From Schistocephalus solidus (lineage: Eukaryota; Platyhelminthes; Cestoda; Diphyllobothriidea; Diphyllobothriidae): a DNA stretch of 64,000 nucleotides. Numbering within the stretch: the stretch's first letter is position 1; each line of letters opens with the position of its first letter. The stretch is taken from contig WEDG01007144.1 in the NCBI GenBank assembly GCA_017591395.1, forward strand, positions 1-64,000, read 5' to 3'. Below the pieces are notes generated by a model. That model worked only from the letters and a program-made list of their open reading frames with translations, was not told the DNA's origin and ran no database searches. Positions 58,479-64,000 of the stretch are shown here, piece after piece. Made by a program: the position numbers and the translations under genes.

Positions 58479-60393
58479 TTATCTGATCGATAGTGGCTGT
58501 TTTCGCCTCCACTTGACCTTGAGAAATTTGTAATTGGCATCTAAATCGATATGCCTGTTAATGCATGCCGCGTCTGAGTGCATTGCCTCCAGGAATTCGC
58601 GGCCACTTCTTGTTGGGCAGGCGCCAACGATGTGGGTATCCTCCCATCCAAATAGGTGTCCTGTGTCCAGTGTGTGCATGGCTACCTGCGATAAAGGGTC
58701 TCGTCTCCTCACCGCTAACTGATGTTCATGTAAACGGGTGGATAGAGATTTTCCGGTTTGGCCACAATAAACTGCATCACAACTGGTACACGGTATCTTG
58801 TAGACGACTTCTTTTCTATTGAAATAGCCAACCCTGTCCTTAGGGTGTACAAGCTGGGTGCGCAAAGTTGTTGTTGGTTTGTGCGCTATTTGTATATTGT
58901 GTTTCTTGAGCTGTCTTTCAACGAGCTCAGATACATTTTTTTACATACGGGAGGGTTCGCCAGTTTGTTGTTTTTTTGACGCCTGGGAGGTCGTAGCTCT
59001 GGAAATACCTTTTTCTTTTAATTGTTGTCGTCGCATGCATCGACGGACAAAGTCAGGAGGATATCCATTTTGGGAAAATAATTTGAAAAGGTATTTCATT
59101 TCTGTTCGATATGTTTCTTCATCGGAACAGTGAGTTTTTGCTCGACGTAGCAAGCTGTTAACAGAGCTGCGTTTGTGAGACATGGGGTGGTTACTCCCAA
59201 AATGTAAAATAACCTCGGAGTATGTATCTTTACGAAAGACTGAGGTATGTAGTGTCCCGTCTGTCTTCCTATGTACGAGGACGTCTAAGAAAGGGAGTCG
59301 TTTATCAACTTCTGTTTCAAGGGTGAATTGAATTCCTGGGAACGTGGAGTTCAGGCTTTTGTGGAGTGGATCAAGTTGATCTTTTTTGACGATAACAAAT
59401 GTATTGTCTACGTAGCGTAGCCACAATCTCGGGTTAATTCTTGGGAGAGCTGTAGCCTCTAGTTTCTGCATTACAGCCTCCGCCAAAAAAACCGGATATT
59501 GGCGAACCCATAGGGGCGCCTTTTAGTTGTCGATAATAATTTTCAGCAAAGGAAAAGTTTGTTTCAAGGCAAATATCGAGGAGTTCCAGGAGGACTTCTG
59601 CAGGTACATCGGTAGAATAGGCCTGTAGGAGTTCTGCAGTACAAGTCCTCGCTAAGTCCAGCGGGATAGACGTAAATAAAGAAATAACATCAAATGACAC
59701 CATTATTTCGTCATTTGCAATTTTAAAGTCTTTTATCTTCTCGAGGAACTGTAGCGAGTCTTGGATAGAGAATTCACAGTTCTTTGTAAGTGGGTTGAGT
59801 TGATGAAATAGCCACTTGGAAATCTTATAATTTGGTGCACCGATTAAGGAGACTATCGGTCGCAGCGGAATGCCACTTTTGTGAACTTTGGGAAGTCCGT
59901 ATATTTTGGCAATCGTAGGTTCATCCTGCTTCAAGGATTTAGCCAGTACTCCAGAAATTAATTTTCTTCCTTTGAGGCGTTTCAATACCTTCTCGATATT
60001 TGAGTTTTGTGACTTTGTGGGGTCGGTAGTTAGTGGCATGTAAGTTGAGTTATCCGTTAAAATTGATGTCATCTTATCTATGTACTCCGTCTTGTTTAAA
60101 ATAGCCATGGAACCTCCTTTGTCGGCCGGCAAAATTATAATATTTTCATCTTTCTTAAGTGAATTTAATGCTTTCTTTTCGTCACAAGATAATGTCGAGT
60201 ATGTCCTGCGGTTTTTCAAAGTTTGGACTGTATTATTTCGAATTGTGAGCCGTTCGTCTTCTGTCAGATCAGTTGAGGATAGAATTGATCCAAAACTAGC
60301 CAGGAAATCCAAGTAATTGCAATCAGAAGGATTGTATTTCATTCCTTTACTGAGTACTCTTTCTTCTGTTGTGGTTAGAACTTTTGATGCCGG
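58479..60393 (-). pseudogene. PLE-2 left arm: reverse transcriptase plus GIY-YIG endonuclease (frameshifted, YVDN)
   Basis: The first frame is open from about 60393 (ASKVLTTTEERVLSKG, start codon not seen) through ILPADKGGSMAILNKTEYID, IYGLPKVHKSGIPLRPIVSL, EIMVSFDVISLFTSI and GAPMGSPISG to 59434. A T7 run at about 59488 shifts the frame, and RT continues 59486-58941 with LRYVDNTFVIVKK, where the second catalytic Asp is Asn, then LPFLDVLVH and HFGSNHPMSHKRS. Two A7 runs at about 58971 and 58936 break the frame again. The endonuclease, 58865-58479, reads VVYKIPCTSCDAVYCGQTGK, STRLHEHQLAVRRRD and INRHIDLDANYKFLK, keeping the CxxC, GQTG, Arg and His features. All parts of a PLE protein are present but it is inactive by frame and by the active-site change. 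Confidence 0.9.
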
Positions 60394-60414
60394 TTAACAA
60401 CCTTTTTTGGTTCC

Positions 60415-61315
60415 ATGGCTATTTTAAACAAGACGGAGTACATAGATAAGATGACATCAATTTTAACGGATAACTCAACTTACATGCCACTAATTACCGA
60501 CCCCACAAAGTCACAAAACTCAAATATCGAGAAGGTATTGAAACGCCTCAAAGGAAGAAAATTAATTTCTGGAGTACTGGCTAAATCCTTGAAGCAGGAT
60601 GAACCTAGGATTGCCAAAATATACGGACTTCCCAAAGTTCACAAAAGTGGCATTTCGCTGCGACCGATAGTCTCCTTAATCGGTGCACCAAATTATAAGA
60701 TTTCCAAGTGGCTATTTCATCAACTCAATGGATATCCTCCTGACTTTGTCCGTCGATGCATGCGACGACAACAATTAAAAGAAAAAGGTATTTCCAGAGC
60801 TACGACCTCCCAGGCGTCAAAAACAACAAACTGGCGAACCCTCCCGTATGTAAAAAAATGTATCTGAGCTCGTTGAAAGATAGCTCAAGAAACACAATAT
60901 ACAAATAGCGCACAAACCAACAACAACTTTGCGCACCCAGCTTGTACACCCTAAGGACAGGGTTGGCTATTTCAATAGAAAAGAAGTCGTCTACAAGATA
61001 CCGTGTACCAGTTGTGATGCAGTTTATTGTGGCCAAACCGGAAAATCTCTATCCACCCGTTTACATGAACATCAGTTAGCGGTGAGGAGACGAGACCCTT
61101 TATCGCAGGTAGCCATGCACACACTGGACACAGGACACCTATTTGGATGGGAGGATACCCACATCGTTGGCGCCTGCCCAACAAGAAGTGGCCGCGAATT
61201 CCTGGAGGCAATGCACTCAGACGAGGCATGCATTAACAGGCATATCGATTTAGATGCCAATTACAAATTTCTCAAGGTCAAGTGGAGGCGAAAACAGCCA
61301 CTATCGATCAGATAA
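60415..61315 (+). pseudogene. PLE-2 right arm: internally deleted RT plus GIY-YIG endonuclease
   Basis: Starts at MAILNKTEYIDKMTSIL, runs through IYGLPKVHKSGISLRPIVSL to KWLFHQLN, then jumps directly to GYPPDFVRRCMRRQQLK. The whole palm domain with the catalytic box is missing. The deletion corresponds to about 59070-59796 of the left arm and keeps the frame. The frame stops at 60867 after YVKKCI because of the same A7 run seen in the left arm. The endonuclease continues 60929-61315, with CTSCDAVYCGQTGKSLSTRL, differing from the left-arm domain at about one residue (SDEAC vs SDAAC). Confidence 0.9.
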
Positions 61316-61417
61316 CTTCAAACTCCGGATGTCTATTGGCTCAAACTTTAGCCAACCATAGAATCTTGTGTTAGGCATTATTTAAGGTTAACTGTTTTCT
61401 GTACATCTCCCATTTGT

Positions 61418-61448
61418 CTGACGACGAACTGGGGCACCAGATTCGAAA
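61418..61448 (+). ncRNA. Hammerhead-like motif in PLE-2 right-arm 3' region
   Basis: As in the left arm: CUGACGA, GAACUGG-GGCA-CCAG-A-UUC, GAAA. Differs from it at one bulge base. Confidence 0.45.
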
Positions 61449-61529
61449 ATTTACACAATAAAGTTATTTTGTTCCCAAAGAACTCAACTTTATTTAATTA
61501 AATTTCTTGGGATGCCGATATTTCAGTAC

Positions 61530-61553
61530 ATATATATATATATATATATATAA
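61530..61553. repeat. (TA)n microsatellite
   Basis: TA run between PLE-2 and PLE-3. Confidence 0.95.
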
Positions 61554-61554
61554 C

Positions 61555-61869
61555 GTCATCTACCGGGTTCAACGTAATTTCTGTGCAGTTAACTACATTG
61601 GAGAGACCGGGAAACGGCTACAAACCCGAGTCGGAGAACACATGAGGGCAGTAAGAAGAATGGACACATTTTATTTGGTGGCGGAACACTGCGCATTCCA
61701 GAATGCCGAAATTCTGGGTCGGGGAAGTGACCGCGTGGCAAGGGAAACAATCGAGGCCTGGTACACGGGAACAACCTCCACCAATCGTTGTGTGACGCTT
61801 CCTATGGCCTACCAAGCCCCCCGGACGCAGCTCAATGAACAAAAGAGCCAACGTAAACATGGGTTCTAA
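61555..61869 (+). pseudogene. PLE-3 GIY-YIG endonuclease fragment
   Basis: VIYRVQRNFCAVNYIGETGK gives the GIY and YIG-like strands, followed by RLQTRVGEHMRAVRR, AEILGRGSDRVARETIEAWY (with a candidate catalytic Glu) and NRCVTLPMAY. The first Cys of the usual C-x2-C has become Arg-containing sequence (VQRNFC). No reverse transcriptase precedes it; the upstream boundary is (TA)n. The domain itself is uninterrupted over about 100 codons. Confidence 0.85.
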
Positions 61870-62312
61870 CGTGCATCCGAACACAGATGAGTCCATGGCG
61901 GGCACGCACGCAATCGCAACACAACCCAGACCCTAAAAAGTAAAAAATATCGCCTCGGCCAGCTCCATCACTTATCCGGCAGGTGCGATCGCAACAAAGA
62001 TTAAGAGTCTGGGACGGCAGCTTTGGTCGATGGGGGTACTGACGACTACTGCCAACGTGAGAACGCCGGCCACTGACCAGATTGAGAACAAGCCATCACC
62101 CGCCCTCCCCCCGTCCACCACGGGCCCGGTGTACAGGCAAAGGATGATCACCAAGGGTAAAACACCGCCCTCCTCATCAAGCAGCATGATGGCTGAGGGT
62201 CTCCACCACAACCCAGACCCTACTCCACGCAAATTCAAAAGCCTTAGTAATTCCGTATTAACCTTAATGTTAGCACCTATAAATACTGTGAGGCGCGGTA
62301 CAATGCTTACCT

Positions 62313-62346
62313 CTGACGATGAAATCTTGTTTGATTTTGAAACGTC
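62313..62346 (+). ncRNA. Hammerhead-like motif in PLE-3 3' region
   Basis: CUGACGA (matches CUGANGA), one U, GAAAUC/GAUUUU stem with a UUGUUU loop, then GAAAC and GUC. Same spacing as in PLE-1, including the extra base before helix II and the following GUCAG. Confidence 0.55.
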
Positions 62347-62519
62347 AGGACAATCTACCTATGGTTCCCGTGATCGCCTATTCTTCTCATTTATGTCCGG
62401 AAACGCGCATCTTCGCTTCTATTAGCCGGTGTAACCTGCTTGAAAATTCAAGCGTAAAACTCGATTTTTCCGACGAACTTCCTTCTTCATTATCACCTTG
62501 GAATGCCTACTACCTCAGT

Positions 62520-62522
<3 letters not shown>

Positions 62523-62573
<51 letters not shown>
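62523..62573. repeat. (TA)n microsatellite
   Basis: About 51 bp of TA. Confidence 0.95.
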
Positions 62574-62574
<1 letters not shown>

Positions 62575-62576
<2 letters not shown>

Positions 62577-62780
62577 AATGTGCGGCTCACCAATCTGTTT
62601 AAGGAACATGTATGTTCCGTTTTGCCCTGGAAGTCACTTTATAGCCCTTGCAGACGGTTACATAACAAGATGTAACAGACGGTTACATAGTGACGTTTAA
62701 TAAATATTGATAAGGTGGAACTCACAAAGACAACCGAGACCGGAAGGGCCATATAAGTCATCCTACCCGCCTTTATTTAG
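62575..62780 (-). repeat. Family S leader, SINE tail and family F end, joined fragments
   Basis: 62575-62700 matches the leader at 34854-34991. 62715-62745 is a SINE tail (ACTCACAAAGACAACCGAGACC). 62745-62780 (GGCCATATAAGTCATCC) is a family F right end, as at 52978-53000. Confidence 0.5.
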
Positions 62781-63771
62781 AAATTTCTTATTTTTGCTTC
62801 CAATACTCCTTTGATGCTTCTATTTAACTAAACGTTGGTCAATGTAAGCTGACCAGATTCTGACTAATTAGAAATTATTTTGGGCAATTTAAGCATATTT
62901 AATTAACTATCCTCAGTTACTTTTTTCACACGCTCGCACGCTACATTTATTCTCAGTATCACTAGCCGTAACGATGCCGACACAAGTGAAATAATGAATT
63001 GAACGACAGTGCACGCGATTGTTAGGAGCGCATTTACCGGTGGTGTGTCCAGCCTCAAGATCCAATGATCTTTGCCCATTTTTTTCTTTAGAAGTCTGTT
63101 AAATTCTTACTTTATTCATACTATTATGCTCAGTGTTTACTCGCTTTACTTTCTGCTCCTCACGATGCCTCTAAAAGTGCCACACAATCTGGGGGCAAAT
63201 GTTCCGTTAGCCACAGATCACTCTCTTCATCAGCAAAAGAGGTCACCGGTTGAAGGTCACATAACCACATCTACTACTGACAGATTGTGCCTGACTCGTT
63301 AAGGTCGGTATCCATTTTCGTTGATACATTGTCATGCTCCATTACCCGATGTTGGATCTCATGACGAACGTAACCATACAACACGGCGAGAACAAGGAGT
63401 CAAATGGCCATCGACAGTCGGTAGTAAGCTAGAAGAAGCACTGTGGTGTACATAGTTCGGCGGGGCTTTCCTGGTCGAATCGAAAGCTGGCCATCCTATT
63501 TACGCACTTCCTTATTTCACAGCCAAAGTATTGCCTGAGTGACTTCGTCTAGCACACAGTTTTCTCAGAGGGCATATCAACAGGGATGCGGGTAAATTGT
63601 CTCCATTTGGTAATTTATAGCTGTGACCATGATCTGAGAACAAAAGAACAAGTAGGTGCATCTACTCAGCACCGGGTGGTCTGCAGATGGGGTCTAGCAT
63701 AGAGGACAGGAACACTTCAGTGAAAAAAAGTTACTCGGTGTTTAATAATTCGCTATTCTCGTTTGCTGCAG
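62781..63771. other. No recognisable gene; possibly 5' intron or upstream region of the next exon
   Basis: Short frames only. The last bases are pyrimidine-rich and end in a splice-acceptor-like CAG at 63769-63771. Confidence 0.3.
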
Positions 63772-63790
63772 ATCAGACATTTATTACAAT

Positions 63791-63901
63791 ATGGCTGGGC
63801 CTGCAAATATCCGTTTGCTCTCCGAAGTAAACGAGTTCGGAATTGGTTGCCGAGATCCTGAGCCGTCAATCCCCTACAAGGCCGATGCCGGCCAAAACAG
63901 C
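63791..63901 (+). CDS. Probable first coding exon of a host gene (unknown family), continues beyond window
   Basis: A splice acceptor (TTCTCGTTTGCTGCAG, ending 63771) is followed by 19 bases of leader and an ATG at 63791. The frame then gives MAGPANIRLLSEVNEFGIGC and RDPEPSIPYKADAGQNS, 37 codons, ending exactly at a codon boundary at 63901 before GTGAGT, a strong donor. Read without splicing, the frame stops at 63964. The peptide has no signal sequence or domain I recognise. An acceptor close before the start codon fits either a 5' untranslated intron or spliced-leader trans-splicing, which flatworms use. The following exon would lie outside the window. Confidence 0.45.
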
Positions 63902-64000
63902 GTGAGTTTCCATAGATATAGGGATCAATTGATAGAATTAGATGAACTTCAGAAGGGAAAATAGCCACTGGAGATACTTCAATACTGCATAGCACACTAG

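Larger units (their letters stand above)
58298..61497. mobile_element. PLE-2 foldback: two inverted copies joined 5' to 5'
   Basis: The left arm (58298-60408) is a nearly full PLE on the minus strand. The right arm (60409-61497) is a shorter copy on the plus strand that matches the left arm from 60114 downward. The arms are nearly identical by eye, with few differences (for example CAGCTTCG vs CAGATTCG near the 3' end). The unmatched loop is 60115-60408, the N-terminal coding part of the left arm. Both arms end with AACTCAACTTTATTTAA. Inverted partial copies of this kind are a known habit of Penelope elements. Confidence 0.9.
61554..62522 (+). mobile_element. PLE-3, strongly 5'-truncated Penelope-like element
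   Basis: Begins directly after (TA)n inside the GIY-YIG domain and runs through a 3' region with a hammerhead-like motif at 62313-62346; it ends near the (TA)n at 62523. Its protein sequence is clearly different from PLE-1 and PLE-2, so it is a third lineage. The 62030-62425 open frame covers the 3' region and is probably untranslated sequence, not a second protein. Confidence 0.75.

Noticed and set aside
62030..62425. Second protein of PLE-3
   Set aside because: It covers the 3' region with the hammerhead-like motif and shows no domain; more likely untranslated sequence.

Overview
The window looks like about 64 kb of a repeat-rich flatworm genome, most plausibly a tapeworm. This is inferred from the mix of elements: Penelope-like elements (PLEs) with a GIY-YIG endonuclease, hammerhead-ribozyme repeats, tRNA-derived SINEs, (TA)n tracts and non-LTR reverse transcriptases with C2H2 zinc fingers. 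No marker gene fixes the species. Almost all recognisable coding sequence belongs to decayed mobile elements. Only two short stretches look like host exons: a signal-peptide exon at 44050-44308 (minus), and an exon at 63772-63901 (plus) that continues past the right edge. No rRNA, CRISPR or intact host gene was found.

Layout. 1-5.1 kb: unassigned sequence with a GC-rich block at 1.77-2.49 kb. 5.1-6.83 kb: a tandem-plus-inverted array of a ~355-bp repeat (family H), each unit carrying a hammerhead ribozyme motif, bounded by (TA)n. 9-13.7 kb: foldback elements with a degenerate telomere-like (TTAGGG-like) interior (family F) and an unrelated 284-bp inverted-repeat element. 15.3-20.3 kb: GC-rich interspersed repeats (family G) around a decayed non-LTR retrotransposon. 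22.9-23.1 kb: a long (CTA)n array. 27.4-29.3 kb: another family G copy and a second decayed non-LTR reverse transcriptase. 31.7-36.3 kb: a dense cluster of tRNA-derived SINEs (family S), (TA)n tracts, one family H copy and a family G copy. 37-41.3 kb: family F elements. 44-44.8 kb: a probable host gene start. 52-53 kb: a family F element with a SINE nested in it. 55.6-62.5 kb: five PLE pieces of at least three lineages, plus a family H palindrome, all punctuated by (TA)n. 63.77 kb to the end: a probable host exon.

How the parts relate. Every PLE, and every family H copy with a natural 3' end, stops at or close to a (TA)n tract. The 3' regions of all three PLE lineages hold a CTGA-hairpin-GAAA motif that resembles a hammerhead. 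Family H carries a textbook hammerhead core with a palindromic helix III. One family H copy (35137-35366) begins within a few bases of the predicted self-cleavage point. Together these suggest ribozyme-processed RNAs copied into (TA)n sites, probably by PLE enzymes. That mechanism is inference; the motifs and boundaries are visible in the sequence. No autonomous element in the window is intact.
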